Shown: positions 56,256-64,000 of the stretch, in pieces
How positions within the stretch are numbered: the stretch's first letter is position 1
Layout of the letters: every line of letters starts with the position of its first letter
Notes under the pieces: generated by a model
Told to the model about the DNA's origin: nothing
Database searches by the model: none
What the model saw: only the letters and a program-made list of their open reading frames with translations
Source of the DNA: Streptomyces sp. AC558_RSS880
GTDB lineage: Bacteria; Actinomycetota; Actinomycetes; Streptomycetales; Streptomycetaceae
Assembly (NCBI RefSeq): GCF_019049255.1
Contig: NZ_JAGMUJ010000161.1
Location: 248,001 to 312,000 of the forward strand
DNA length: 64,000 nucleotides
Direction: 5' to 3'
Program-made: the position numbers and the translations under genes

Positions 56256-56849
56256 CTACAGCGCGCCCTTCGTGGAGGGCAGGATGCCGGCCGCGCGGGG
56301 GTCGCGCTCGGAGGCGTAGCGCAGGGCGCGGGCGAGGGCCTTGAACTGGCACTCCACGATGTGGTGCGCGTTGCGCCCGTAGGGCACGTGCACGTGCAGC
56401 GCGATCTGGGCCTGGGCGACGAAGGACTCCAGGATGTGCCGGGTCATCGTCACGTCGTACTCGCCGATCATCGGCGCCATGTTCTCGGGCTCGGTGTGCA
56501 CGAGGTAGGGGCGGCCGGACAGGTCGACGGTGACCTGGGCGAGGGACTCGTCCAGCGGGACCGTGCAGTTGCCGAAGCGGTAGATGCCCACCTTGTCGCC
56601 GAGCGCCTGCTTGAAGGCGGCGCCGAGCGCGAGGGCGGTGTCCTCGATGGTGTGGTGGGAGTCGATGTGCAGGTCGCCCTCGGTCTTCACGGTCAGGTCG
56701 AACAGACCGTGCCGGCCGAGCTGGTCGAGCATGTGGTCGTAGAAGCCGACCCCGGTGGAGATCTCGGTCTTCCCGGTGCCGTCGAGGTCGATCTCGACGA
56801 GGACGGACGTCTCCTTGGTGGTGCGTTCCACGCGTCCTACGCGGGTCAT
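56256..56849 (-). CDS. hisB: imidazoleglycerol-phosphate dehydratase
   Basis: Dehydrates imidazole glycerol phosphate to imidazole acetol phosphate using manganese. The protein is 197 residues, monofunctional with no histidinol phosphatase fusion. The metal motifs are [27 protein letters not shown] and [22 protein letters not shown]. The ATG overlaps the hisC stop by ATGA. Confidence 0.97.
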   Translation of the reverse strand: MTRVGRVERTTKETSVLVEIDLDGTGKTEISTGVGFYDHMLDQLGRHGLFDLTVKTEGDLHIDSHHTIEDTALALGAAFKQALGDKVGIYRFGNCTVPLDESLAQVTVDLSGRPYLVHTEPENMAPMIGEYDVTMTRHILESFVAQAQIALHVHVPYGRNAHHIVECQFKALARALRYASERDPRAAGILPSTKGAL

Positions 56850-57952
56850 GCGCTCTGCTCCTTCTTGAAGTCACGTACCGCGTCGAGGAACGCGTCGTTT
56901 TCGGCCGGGGTGCCCGCGGTGACCCGCAGCCATCCCGGTACGCCGTTGTCCCGGACCAGGACGCCCCGGTCGAGGATCGCGCGCCAGGCCGCGTGGGAGT
57001 CCTCGAACCTGCCGAACTGGACGAAGTTCGCGTCGGACTCGGTGACGTCGTAGCCGAGGGCGCGCAGTTCGGCGACCAGCCGGTCGCGTTCGGCCTTCAG
57101 CTGCTCGACGTACTTCAGCAGCGTGTCGGTGTGTTCGAGGGCCGCCAGCGCGGTCGCCTGGGTGACCGCCGAGAGGTGGTACGGCAGCCGGACCAGCTGG
57201 ACGGCGTCGACGACCGCCGGGTGCGCGGCGAGGTAGCCGAGGCGCAGGCCCGCCGCGCCGAACGCCTTCGACATGGTGCGGGAGACGACCATGTGGGGCC
57301 GTCCGTCGAGCAGCCGGAGCAGCGAGTCGCCGTGGCTGAACTCGATGTACGCCTCGTCCACGACCACCATCGACGGCTTGGCCGCCTGGGCGGCCTCGTA
57401 CAGCGCGAGGACCGTCTCCGGCGGGACCGCGTTGCCGGTGGGGTTGTTGGGGGTGGTGACGAAGACGACGTCGGGCCGGTGCTCGGCGATCGCCTTCTCC
57501 GCGGCGGCGAGGTCGATCGTGAAGTCCTCGTTACGGGGCCCGGAGATCCAGCCGGTGCCGGTGCCGCGCGAGATCAGGCCGTGCATCGAGTACGACGGTT
57601 CGAAGCCGATGGCGGTACGGCCCGGTCCGCCGAAGGTCTGCAGCAGCTGCTGGATGACCTCGTTGGAGCCGTTGGCGGCCCACACGTTCTCGACGGCGAC
57701 CGGGTGTCCGGCCGTCTTCGTCAGGTACTCGGCCAGCCTGGTGCGCAGTTCGACCGCGTCCCGGTCGGGGTAGCGGTTGAGGTGCCGGGCGGCCTCGCGG
57801 ACCCGCTCGGTGATCCGCTCGACCAGCGGTTCGGGCAGCGGGTAGGGGTTCTCGTTGGTGTTCAGCCGTACGGGGACGTCCAGTTGGGGCGCGCCGTAGG
57901 GGGACTTGCCGCGCAGCTCGTCCCGTACGGGGAGGTCGTCGATGCCGGTCAC
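56846..57952 (-). CDS. hisC: histidinol-phosphate aminotransferase
   Basis: PLP enzyme that transaminates imidazole acetol phosphate to histidinol phosphate. The protein is 368 residues with the class I/II aminotransferase plan: [52 protein letters not shown] and the PLP Lys in [22 protein letters not shown] at 57952 is chosen; AAGG is just upstream and the codon overlaps the hisD stop as GTGA. Confidence 0.96.
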   Translation of the reverse strand: MTGIDDLPVRDELRGKSPYGAPQLDVPVRLNTNENPYPLPEPLVERITERVREAARHLNRYPDRDAVELRTRLAEYLTKTAGHPVAVENVWAANGSNEVIQQLLQTFGGPGRTAIGFEPSYSMHGLISRGTGTGWISGPRNEDFTIDLAAAEKAIAEHRPDVVFVTTPNNPTGNAVPPETVLALYEAAQAAKPSMVVVDEAYIEFSHGDSLLRLLDGRPHMVVSRTMSKAFGAAGLRLGYLAAHPAVVDAVQLVRLPYHLSAVTQATALAALEHTDTLLKYVEQLKAERDRLVAELRALGYDVTESDANFVQFGRFEDSHAAWRAILDRGVLVRDNGVPGWLRVTAGTPAENDAFLDAVRDFKKEQSA

Positions 57953-59274
57953 TTGCCTTGGGGAACCTTCCAGTCGAACCTCGCCTTGATCGCCGCGCCG
58001 TGCGCGGGCAGGTCCTCCGCCTCCGCCAGCGTGACCACGTGGTGCGCGACCTCGGCCAGCGCGTCCTCGGTGTAGTCGACGATGTGGATGCCGCGCAGGA
58101 AGGACTGCACGGACAGGCCCGAGGAGTGGCAGGCGCAGCCGCCGGTGGGCAGCACGTGGTTGGAGCCGGCCGCGTAGTCGCCGAGGGAGACCGGGGACCA
58201 GGGACCGATGAAGATCGCGCCCGCGTTGCGCACCCGGTCGGCGAGGGCGGTGGCGTCGGCGGTCTGGATCTCCAGGTGCTCGGCGCCGTAGGCGTCGACG
58301 ACCCGCAGGCCCTCCTCGACGCCGTCGACCAGGACGATCGCGGACTGGCGGCCGGACAGGGCCGGGACGATCCGGTCGTCGATGTGCCTGCTGGCCTTGA
58401 CCTGCGGTTCCAGCTCCTTCTCCACCGCGTCCGCGAGGTCGGCGGAGTCGGTGACGAGGACGGCGGCGGCCAGCGGGTCGTGCTCGGCCTGGCTGATCAG
58501 GTCGGCGGCCACGTGCACCGGGTCGGCCGTGGAGTCCGCGAGGATCGCGATCTCGGTCGGGCCGGCCTCGGCGTCGATGCCGATCCTGCCGGTGAAGTAG
58601 CGCTTGGCGGCGGCGACCCAGATGTTGCCGGGGCCGGTGACCATGTTCGCGGGCGGGCAGGACTCGGTGCCGTACGCGAACATCGCGACGGCGGTGGCGC
58701 CGCCGGCCGCGTAGACCTCGTCGACGCCGAGCAGGGCGCAGGCGGCGAGGATGGTGGGGTGCGGCAGCCCGCCGAACTCCGCCTGGGCCGGGGAGGCGAG
58801 CGCGACGGACGGGACACCGGCCTCCTGGGCGGGCACGGCGTTCATGATCACGGAGGACGGGTAGACGGACCGGCCGCCGGGCGCGTACAGGCCCACGCGG
58901 TCGACCGGGACCCACTTCTCGGTGACCGTGCCGCCGGGCACGACCTGGGTGGTGTGGGTGGTGCGGCGCTGCGCGCGGTGGACGAGCCGGGCGCGGCGGA
59001 TGGACTCCTCCAGGGCCGCGCGCACGGCCGGGTCGAGTTCCTCCAGCGCGCGCTCGAGGGCGGCGGCCGGGACCCGTACCTGGTCGAGCCGGACGCCGTC
59101 GAACCTCTCGGCGAAGTCGATCAGCGCCGCGTCGCCCCGATGATGCACGTCCTCGCAGATGGGCCGCACCTTCTCCAGGGCGGCCGCGACGTCGAAGTCG
59201 GCTCGGGGCAGCAGGTCGCGCAGGGCGGGGCCCTCGGGGAGGGCGTCGCCGCGCAGATCGATTCGGGAGATCAC
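57949..59274 (-). CDS. hisD: histidinol dehydrogenase
   Basis: Zinc enzyme for the last two oxidations to histidine, 441 residues, the first gene of the his operon. Motifs: [36 protein letters not shown], the family signature [32 protein letters not shown] (zinc Gln/His) and [20 protein letters not shown] (second zinc His region). The start is GTG at 59274. The 193-base gap to the divergent gene should hold its promoter. Confidence 0.97.
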   Translation of the reverse strand: MISRIDLRGDALPEGPALRDLLPRADFDVAAALEKVRPICEDVHHRGDAALIDFAERFDGVRLDQVRVPAAALERALEELDPAVRAALEESIRRARLVHRAQRRTTHTTQVVPGGTVTEKWVPVDRVGLYAPGGRSVYPSSVIMNAVPAQEAGVPSVALASPAQAEFGGLPHPTILAACALLGVDEVYAAGGATAVAMFAYGTESCPPANMVTGPGNIWVAAAKRYFTGRIGIDAEAGPTEIAILADSTADPVHVAADLISQAEHDPLAAAVLVTDSADLADAVEKELEPQVKASRHIDDRIVPALSGRQSAIVLVDGVEEGLRVVDAYGAEHLEIQTADATALADRVRNAGAIFIGPWSPVSLGDYAAGSNHVLPTGGCACHSSGLSVQSFLRGIHIVDYTEDALAEVAHHVVTLAEAEDLPAHGAAIKARFDWKVPQGK

Positions 59275-59467
59275 GTGCTCAATTCTCTCAGACCCGCGCG
59301 GTGGGCCGTCCGTCCGTTCCAGTGGCTGATACGTCACGCCCGTGGTGACGGTCCGCACACACACCCGAGATCCCTTTCACTTTCCGTGTTCAACCGGTCA
59401 CCTCACCGGGCATGAACGGTTGTACGAAGGGACGAACCGACGAGTACGTGAGGAGGAGGGGAGTTCC

Positions 59468-61045
59468 GTGACCGAGGGGGTGGGACCGGGCGGCGGAGAG
59501 CCGCCGGAGGACCTGACCGCCACGGAGGCCGGGATGTGGCAGGCCTTCCGCAACGGCAGCGTGTACGACCTGAGCAGCGGGGACACGGTCGTCGACGATC
59601 CGCACGGAGGACATCCGTGGGGCCCCGAGCGGACGGTCCGGGCCCGTGTCGTGTGCTGGCTGCTGCTGGACGGGCCGCCCGCGCTGGCCGGCCGGGTCTC
59701 GTCACTGAAGCTGGTCGGGGTGCAGATCAGCGGCGCGCTGGACCTGGCGGGCGGCACGGTGGTGCCGTACCTGGAGATGCGGGCCTGCCGTTTCGAGCGG
59801 GACGTGCTGCTGCCGGAGGCCCGCTTCACGACCGTGCGGATGGTGGACTGCTCGATACCGCGCCTGGAGGCGGCCCGGCTGCACACCGAGGGCGATCTGC
59901 ATCTGCCGCGCTGCCGGTTCCTGGGCGGCATACGGCTCACCGACGCGCGGATCGGTACGGATCTGCTGCTCAACCAGGCGATCGTGCACCGGGACCGCAG
60001 TGGCCGCTCGATGGCGGCCGACGGCATGAACGTCGGCCAGGACCTGCAGGCGGAGATGCTGGAGTCGCACGGCGAGCTGAGCCTGCGCAGCGCGACGATA
60101 GGCGTCTCGCTGAGCCTGCGCGGGGCCCGGCTGGACAACCCGTACACCCGGCTCGCGCTGAACGCGCCGCAGCTGACCGTGGAGCGCTCGCTGTACCTGA
60201 CCCCGGCCGGGGTGGGTGCCCAGGCGCGCAGCGGGATGACACCGGCGCGCGGGACGCGGATCCAGCGTTTCGAGTGCCGGGGCGGGGTGCGCCTTGACGA
60301 CGGGCGGTTCGGGGACGCGGTCGACTTCGAGGGGGCCCGGTTCACCTTCACCGACGAGCAGGAGCTGTCGCTGCGCCGGGTGCAGACGCCGGAGCTGCGC
60401 TTCCTCGGGGAGCGGCCGGTGCGCGGCAGGGTCGTGCTGTCGGGGGCGCGGGTGGTCAACCTGATGGACCGGGCGGACAGCTGGCCCGGCCCCGGCCGAC
60501 TGCACATGGGCGGCTTCACCTACGAGAACCTGGTGCCGCGCGGGCCGTTCCCGCTGGCGCTGCGGCTGCGCTGGGTGGACGCGGCGAGCGCCGAGTACAA
60601 CCCGGAACCGTACGAGCGGCTGGCCGCCGTGCTGCGGGAGGGCGGGGAGGACGAGGACGCCCGCGAGGTGCTGCTCGCCAAGCAGCGCCGGCGCCGCGAG
60701 AGCCTGCCGATGGCGGCCAAGCTGTGGGGTTACGTACAGGACTGGACGGTCGCCTACGGATACCGGCCGGGCCGGGCCGCGGTGTGGATGGCGGTCCTGT
60801 GGGCGGGCGGTTCGCTGGCCTTCGCGCGTGCCGATCCTCCGCCCCTCAAGAACGGTGAGCATCCCGCGTGGAACCCGCCCCTGTTCACCCTGGACCTGCT
60901 GCTGCCGGTGATCGACCTCGGCCAGGTCGGCTTCTGGCAGCTGCGCGGCGGCTGGCAGTGGCTGTCGGCCGCGTTCGTCCTGCTGGGCTGGATCCTGGCG
61001 ACGACGGTGGCGGCGGGGGCGACGCGGACCCTGCGACGTACGTAG
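59468..61045 (+). CDS. uncharacterised membrane protein with beta-helix-like repeats
   Basis: A 525-residue protein of unknown function. Residues about 70-400 show regular short strands with a period near 20, such as LRGARLDNPYTRLALNAPQL and VDFEGARFTFTDEQ, that resemble a right-handed beta-helix or bactofilin/pentapeptide-like stack. A helical linker with AKQRRRRESLPMAAKLWGYV follows, then two or three membrane segments (AVWMAVLWAGGSLAFA; LDLLLPVIDLGQVGF; WLSAAFVLLGWILATTVAAG). No redox motif was seen, though similar proteins are often called membrane-associated oxidoreductases. The GTG at 59468 follows an AGGAGGAGGGGAG run. Confidence 0.75.
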   Translation: MTEGVGPGGGEPPEDLTATEAGMWQAFRNGSVYDLSSGDTVVDDPHGGHPWGPERTVRARVVCWLLLDGPPALAGRVSSLKLVGVQISGALDLAGGTVVPYLEMRACRFERDVLLPEARFTTVRMVDCSIPRLEAARLHTEGDLHLPRCRFLGGIRLTDARIGTDLLLNQAIVHRDRSGRSMAADGMNVGQDLQAEMLESHGELSLRSATIGVSLSLRGARLDNPYTRLALNAPQLTVERSLYLTPAGVGAQARSGMTPARGTRIQRFECRGGVRLDDGRFGDAVDFEGARFTFTDEQELSLRRVQTPELRFLGERPVRGRVVLSGARVVNLMDRADSWPGPGRLHMGGFTYENLVPRGPFPLALRLRWVDAASAEYNPEPYERLAAVLREGGEDEDAREVLLAKQRRRRESLPMAAKLWGYVQDWTVAYGYRPGRAAVWMAVLWAGGSLAFARADPPPLKNGEHPAWNPPLFTLDLLLPVIDLGQVGFWQLRGGWQWLSAAFVLLGWILATTVAAGATRTLRRT

Positions 61046-61122
61046 CGATGGACGTGCGTCGCGACGTCCGTGGCGATGGACGTAGCGACCTCCGTGACCA
61101 CCGGTGACCGGGGGGCGTGAGA

Positions 61123-61163
61123 GGCCCGCGCAAGGTGAAAAGCACTCTGCTTTTTGCCGGGCC
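61123..61163 (+). terminator. hairpin after the beta-helix-like membrane protein gene
   Basis: The outer arms GGCCCG and CGGGCC and the inner arms AAAAGCA and TGCTTTT form a two-part stem 77 bases downstream of the stop. Confidence 0.6.
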
Positions 61164-61235
61164 TTGACCCAGCCCCGTACAACCTTCCGCGACTTCCGTG
61201 TCGCCTCTGGCGCCGCTGTGACCTGCGGTCTTTCA

Positions 61236-62312
61236 ATGGTCGACACCATGGCTCTGCTGCACGGGTTCACCCGTACTTCCCGGGTGCGAGGAAAGACGAC
61301 GGGCGCCACGCCCCCCGTCCCCGTCGTGCTGCCCGCCGACGACGAGGTGCTGCTCGACGCACCCGACGATCTGCTGGGCCCGGCGCTGGTCGGGGCCGCG
61401 GGCGGTGACCACACGCCCGTCGCCGGACTGCTCGCCGTCACCCGGCGCACCGGCGCCTGGGAGCACCGCGACCGGTACGTGCGGCGGCTGGCCGCTTTCG
61501 CGCGCTCGCGCCCCGAGTGGCTGGACACCTGGCGCGCCCGCGACCCGCGCGACCCCGACGGGCTGCTGGTGGACGCCCAGCGGGCGGTGGACCGCGCCTG
61601 GGACTCACCGGCCCGGGCCGAGCTGCTGCGCGAGGTGAGCCCGCTGATCACGGCCGCCGCCCGGGCGGACAACCGCGATCCGGTGCCCTGGCGGCTCGCC
61701 CTGGACCACGCCCGTGGCGCACGCGCCGGGCACACGTACTTCGAGGAGCTGTGGGAGGCGGCGGTCCGGCGGGCCCCGCACCACCACGGCTGCCATGTGG
61801 CGGCCCTGCGCTACCTGGCGTCCTCGTGGCACGGTTCGCACCACGAGTGCTTCACCTTCGCGGACCTGGCCGCGCAGGACGCGCCGGAGGACTCGCTCAC
61901 CCAGGCGCTGCCGCTGCGGGCGGCGTTCGGCTATCTGACCGACCGCTGCGGTCCCGAAGTGCCGCGCGAACGGCTCGAGGCGGCGGCCGACCGCGCCGTG
62001 GCCCTGTCCGCCCGGCTGCCGGCGGGCCAGCCCTGGCCGGCCGAGCTGCGCAATCTGCTGACGTACGTCCTGGTCCGGCTGGAACGCCGGCGGGACGCCC
62101 TGGAGCAGCTGCGGCTGACCGGCCCGTACGCGACCTCCTTCCCCTGGGACCGGGACGCGGACGATCCGCTCGGCCGGTTCCTGGAGGTCCGTCAGAGCGT
62201 GCGCGCGGCGGTCGCGTCCGGCTCTCCCGAGCCGGGCTCCGGCTCCCCGGCACCGGCCCTCGACCGGCCGAGGAGTGAGCGGGGAGGTCGACTCCGCTTC
62301 GGCGACCATTAG
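61236..62312 (+). CDS. uncharacterised alpha-helical protein
   Basis: A 358-residue soluble protein without a family that I recognise. It is mostly helical, with repeated Ala/Leu/Arg segments (DRYVRRLAAFARSRPEWLDTW; LREVSPLITAAARADNRDPV; TYFEELWEAAVRRAPHHHGC) that look TPR-like. A His-rich stretch SSWHGSHHECF lies in the middle. The tail is Pro/Ser/Gly-rich. The start is uncertain: ATG at 61236 is used, with ATG at 61248 as alternative; neither has a clear ribosome site. The stop overlaps the promoter of the next gene. Confidence 0.65.
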   Translation: MVDTMALLHGFTRTSRVRGKTTGATPPVPVVLPADDEVLLDAPDDLLGPALVGAAGGDHTPVAGLLAVTRRTGAWEHRDRYVRRLAAFARSRPEWLDTWRARDPRDPDGLLVDAQRAVDRAWDSPARAELLREVSPLITAAARADNRDPVPWRLALDHARGARAGHTYFEELWEAAVRRAPHHHGCHVAALRYLASSWHGSHHECFTFADLAAQDAPEDSLTQALPLRAAFGYLTDRCGPEVPRERLEAAADRAVALSARLPAGQPWPAELRNLLTYVLVRLERRRDALEQLRLTGPYATSFPWDRDADDPLGRFLEVRQSVRAAVASGSPEPGSGSPAPALDRPRSERGGRLRFGDH

Positions 62313-62315
62313 GCT
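62310..62315 (+). promoter_or_regulatory. candidate -10 (TAGGCT) for a leaderless mRNA
   Basis: TAGGCT is 17 bases after GTCGAC (62287-62292) and eight bases before the GTG at 62324, with no ribosome site between. It overlaps the stop codon of the preceding gene. Confidence 0.5.
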
Positions 62316-62323
62316 CTTGGCTC

Positions 62324-63064
62324 GTGACGACCGTCCGGCTCCCGCTCTTCCCCTTGAACACGGTGTTGTTCCCGGGGCTCGTACTTCCGCTCAACGTCTT
62401 CGAGGAGCGCTATCGCGCCATGATGCGCGAGCTGCTGAAGACCCCGGAGGACGAGCCGCGCCGGTTCGCCGTCGTGGCGATCCGCGACGGGCACGAGGTG
62501 GCGCCGAGCGCGCCCGGCATGCCCGATCCGACGGCCGTGCCCGCACGCGGCCCGGCGGCGGGCTTCGGCACCGATCCGCTGCGCGCCTTCCACAAGGTGG
62601 CCTGTGTCGCCGACGCGGCGACGATCCGGGAGCGGGCCGACGGCACCTTCGAGGTGCTGGCGACCGGTACGACCCGGGTGCGGCTGCTGTCCGTCGACGC
62701 CTCGGGGCCGTATCTGACGGCCGAGTCGGAGCCGCTGGCCGAGGATCCCGGCGAGGGGGCGGGGGCACTGGCCGAGGGGGTGCTGCGGTCGTTCCGCCAG
62801 TACCAGAAGCGGCTGGCGGGGGCGCGGGAACGGTCGCTGACGACCGGCGCGGACCTGCCGGACGAGCCGGGTGTCGTCTCCTATCTGGTCGCCGCCGCGA
62901 TGATGCTGGACACGCCGACGAAGCAGCGGCTGCTCCAGGCGCCGGACACCGCGTCCCGGCTCCGTGACGAGCTGAAACTGCTGCGCACGGAGACGGCCGT
63001 CATCCGTCATCTGCCGTCGCTGCCGGCCGCGGAGCTGACACGCGGTCCGACGAGTCTCAACTGA
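62324..63064 (+). CDS. Lon N-terminal (LON substrate-binding) domain protein
   Basis: A 246-residue protein consisting of the Lon protease N-terminal PUA-like domain and a helical extension, without ATPase or protease parts. VRLPLFPLNTVLFPGLVLPLNVFEERYRAM is the family start, FHKVACVADAATIRERADGTFEVLATGTTRVRLL the central block, and SYLVAAAMMLDTPTKQRLLQAPDTASRL the end. Probably a binding or adaptor protein; role unknown. It appears to have its own leaderless promoter. Confidence 0.88.
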   Translation: MTTVRLPLFPLNTVLFPGLVLPLNVFEERYRAMMRELLKTPEDEPRRFAVVAIRDGHEVAPSAPGMPDPTAVPARGPAAGFGTDPLRAFHKVACVADAATIRERADGTFEVLATGTTRVRLLSVDASGPYLTAESEPLAEDPGEGAGALAEGVLRSFRQYQKRLAGARERSLTTGADLPDEPGVVSYLVAAAMMLDTPTKQRLLQAPDTASRLRDELKLLRTETAVIRHLPSLPAAELTRGPTSLN

Positions 63065-63093
63065 CGTACGAACTACTGGGGGTACAGGCGGGG

Positions 63094-63597
63094 ATGGCGA
63101 AGAAGTCCAAGAAGCAGCAGCAGTCGGGAGGCACGCCCGCGACGGTGGCGCTCACCGCGGCCGGAGTGCCGTTCACGGTGCACTCCTACGACCACGACCC
63201 CTCCCACCCGTCCTACGGCGAGGAGGCGGCCGAGGCGATGGGGGTCTCACCGGACCGGGTCTTCAAGACGCTGGTGGCGGACGTCGACGGCGCGCTGACG
63301 GTGGCGGTGGTGCCGGTGGCGGGGCAGCTGGACCTGAAGGCCCTCGCGGCGGCGGTGGGCGGCAAGCGGGCCGCGATGGCCGACCCGGCACTGGCGGAAC
63401 GCACCACGGGCTACGTCCGCGGCGGCATCTCCCCCCTGGGCCAGCGCAAGAAACTCCCCACGGTCCTGGACGAGTCGGCCACCGCGCACACCACGATCTG
63501 CGTCTCGGCAGGCCGCCGAGGCCTGGAGGTGGAACTCTCCCCCGGCGACCTGACCACCCTGACATCGGCCACCCTGGCCCCCATCGGCCGCCCGTAG
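63094..63597 (+). CDS. ybaK: YbaK/EbsC-family aminoacyl-tRNA deacylase
   Basis: A 167-residue trans-editing protein that clears mischarged Cys-tRNA(Pro) or related species. The YbaK shape is clear: TPATVALTAAGVPFTVHSYDHD at the N-terminus, MGVSPDRVFKTLVADVDG with the catalytic-region Lys, LDLKALAAAVGGKRAAMAD, GYVRGGISPLGQRKKLPTVLDESA and the final RRGLEVELSPGDL. It begins 29 bases after the Lon-domain gene and may be cotranscribed. A family 2 repeat follows. Confidence 0.92.
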   Translation: MAKKSKKQQQSGGTPATVALTAAGVPFTVHSYDHDPSHPSYGEEAAEAMGVSPDRVFKTLVADVDGALTVAVVPVAGQLDLKALAAAVGGKRAAMADPALAERTTGYVRGGISPLGQRKKLPTVLDESATAHTTICVSAGRRGLEVELSPGDLTTLTSATLAPIGRP

Positions 63598-63612
63598 CGC
63601 CCCGCCGTACCC

Positions 63613-63706
63613 GCGGGCAATCGTGCCGCAGGGCGGCACGGGTGGGCTGGGGGTCCCCCCTCTGGGGGAGGCACCCCGCAAGCGCCGGGCCGCGCGACCC
63701 ACCCCC
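63613..63706. repeat. interspersed repeat, family 2 copy C
   Basis: GCGGGCAATCGTGCCGC and the GTGCCGC-AGG-GCGGCAC hairpin open it; a GGGGGTCCCCCC-TCTGGGGGAG module follows; GGCACCCCGCAAGCGCCGGG closes it. It lies between the convergent ybaK-like gene and the last gene of the window. Confidence 0.8.
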
Positions 63707-63737
63707 CGGTCGGCACCCACATGGGGCACCCGGCGGC

Positions 63738-64000
63738 CTACGCCCCCGGCACCCCGTACGCCCCCGCAGGGAACTCCTCCGGATCCCGCGGCCCGAACAG
63801 CCCCGTCAACCCCAGATGCAGAGCCAGCGCCGCGAACGGCCACGCCAGCAGCGCCCCCTTCGCACTCAGCGTCAACGGCGCGTCGAACGGGACCCCCTTG
63901 CCCGCGCTCCTCGCCTGGGCGATCACATCCGAAGCCGGCGACAGCCACACCCCGAGCCGCCAGGCCAGCACCGACCCCAGCAGCCCGCCGACCGCCAGCG
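63738..64000 (-). CDS. membrane protein, C-terminal part (5' end beyond window)
   Basis: The last 87 residues of a protein with two visible hydrophobic segments (ALAVGGLLGSVLAWRLGVWL and GALLAWPFAALALHLGLTGL) and a short Pro/Gly tail. It resembles the C-terminus of DUF2567-type actinobacterial membrane proteins, but this is a guess from memory. The start lies past base 64000. Confidence 0.55.
   Translation of the reverse strand, partial: LAVGGLLGSVLAWRLGVWLSPASDVIAQARSAGKGVPFDAPLTLSAKGALLAWPFAALALHLGLTGLFGPRDPEEFPAGAYGVPGA

Overview
The window is high-GC actinobacterial chromosome, almost certainly from a Streptomyces. Third codon positions are nearly all G or C, GTG starts are frequent, many genes are coupled by 4-base GTGA or ATGA overlaps, and several families of intergenic repeats recur. 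The gene order (polA ... liv transporter ... pyk ... gltBD ... lgt, trpABMC, trpE, hisI, hisF, priA, hisHBCD) matches, from memory, the S. coelicolor region around SCO2003-SCO2060. No phage, transposase, CRISPR or biosynthetic megacluster is visible. This looks like core chromosome.

Layout. 1-5.3 kb: polA (minus, cut by the window edge), then an orphan molybdopterin oxidoreductase and a hotdog thioesterase. 5.3-6.4 kb: a long non-coding upstream region. 6.4-12.1 kb: a complete branched-chain amino-acid type ABC transporter operon (binding protein, two permeases, two ATPases). 12.1-15.4 kb: an ANTAR response regulator, a tRNA with Leu(CAA) anticodon but class I shape, pyruvate kinase and a SIMPL-domain protein. 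15.5-28.9 kb: mixed single genes, namely a Tat-exported 5'-nucleotidase, an L-lysine/L-ornithine N-monooxygenase, an FAD monooxygenase with a divergent TetR regulator, aminopeptidase N, a degenerate response regulator, chorismate mutase, a zinc-metallopeptidase-like protein, a TerF-like vWA protein, a rhomboid protease and a GH46 chitosanase.

29-35.4 kb: gltBD (glutamate synthase) preceded by a consensus GlnR-type box. 35.4-43.4 kb: a VIT1-type metal transporter with a candidate iron box, then a six-gene coupled operon of four divergent ADP-ribosylglycohydrolase paralogues, a class III CoA-transferase and a CitE-like lyase. This operon is the least explained system here. One paralogue has lost a metal-binding Asp, and another carries an in-frame copy of an interspersed repeat.

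43.5-59.3 kb: on the minus strand, lgt, a DsbA-like protein, trpA, trpB, trpM, trpC, small membrane proteins, trpE and hisI, then hisF, ridA, priA (hisA/trpF), hisH, a 52-aa membrane protein, hisB, hisC and hisD. Two plus-strand genes sit between hisI and hisF. PriA links the two pathways because no separate trpF is seen. 59.4-64 kb: a beta-helix-like membrane protein, an uncharacterised protein, a Lon N-domain protein, a YbaK-type deacylase and the end of a membrane protein.

Repeats. At least three families of short GC-rich interspersed repeats are present, mostly between genes. Two copies are read as protein: inside the fourth ADP-ribosylglycohydrolase and at the C-terminus of TrpM. All coordinates and residue numbers were worked out by eye from the sequence; no alignment or database search was run.
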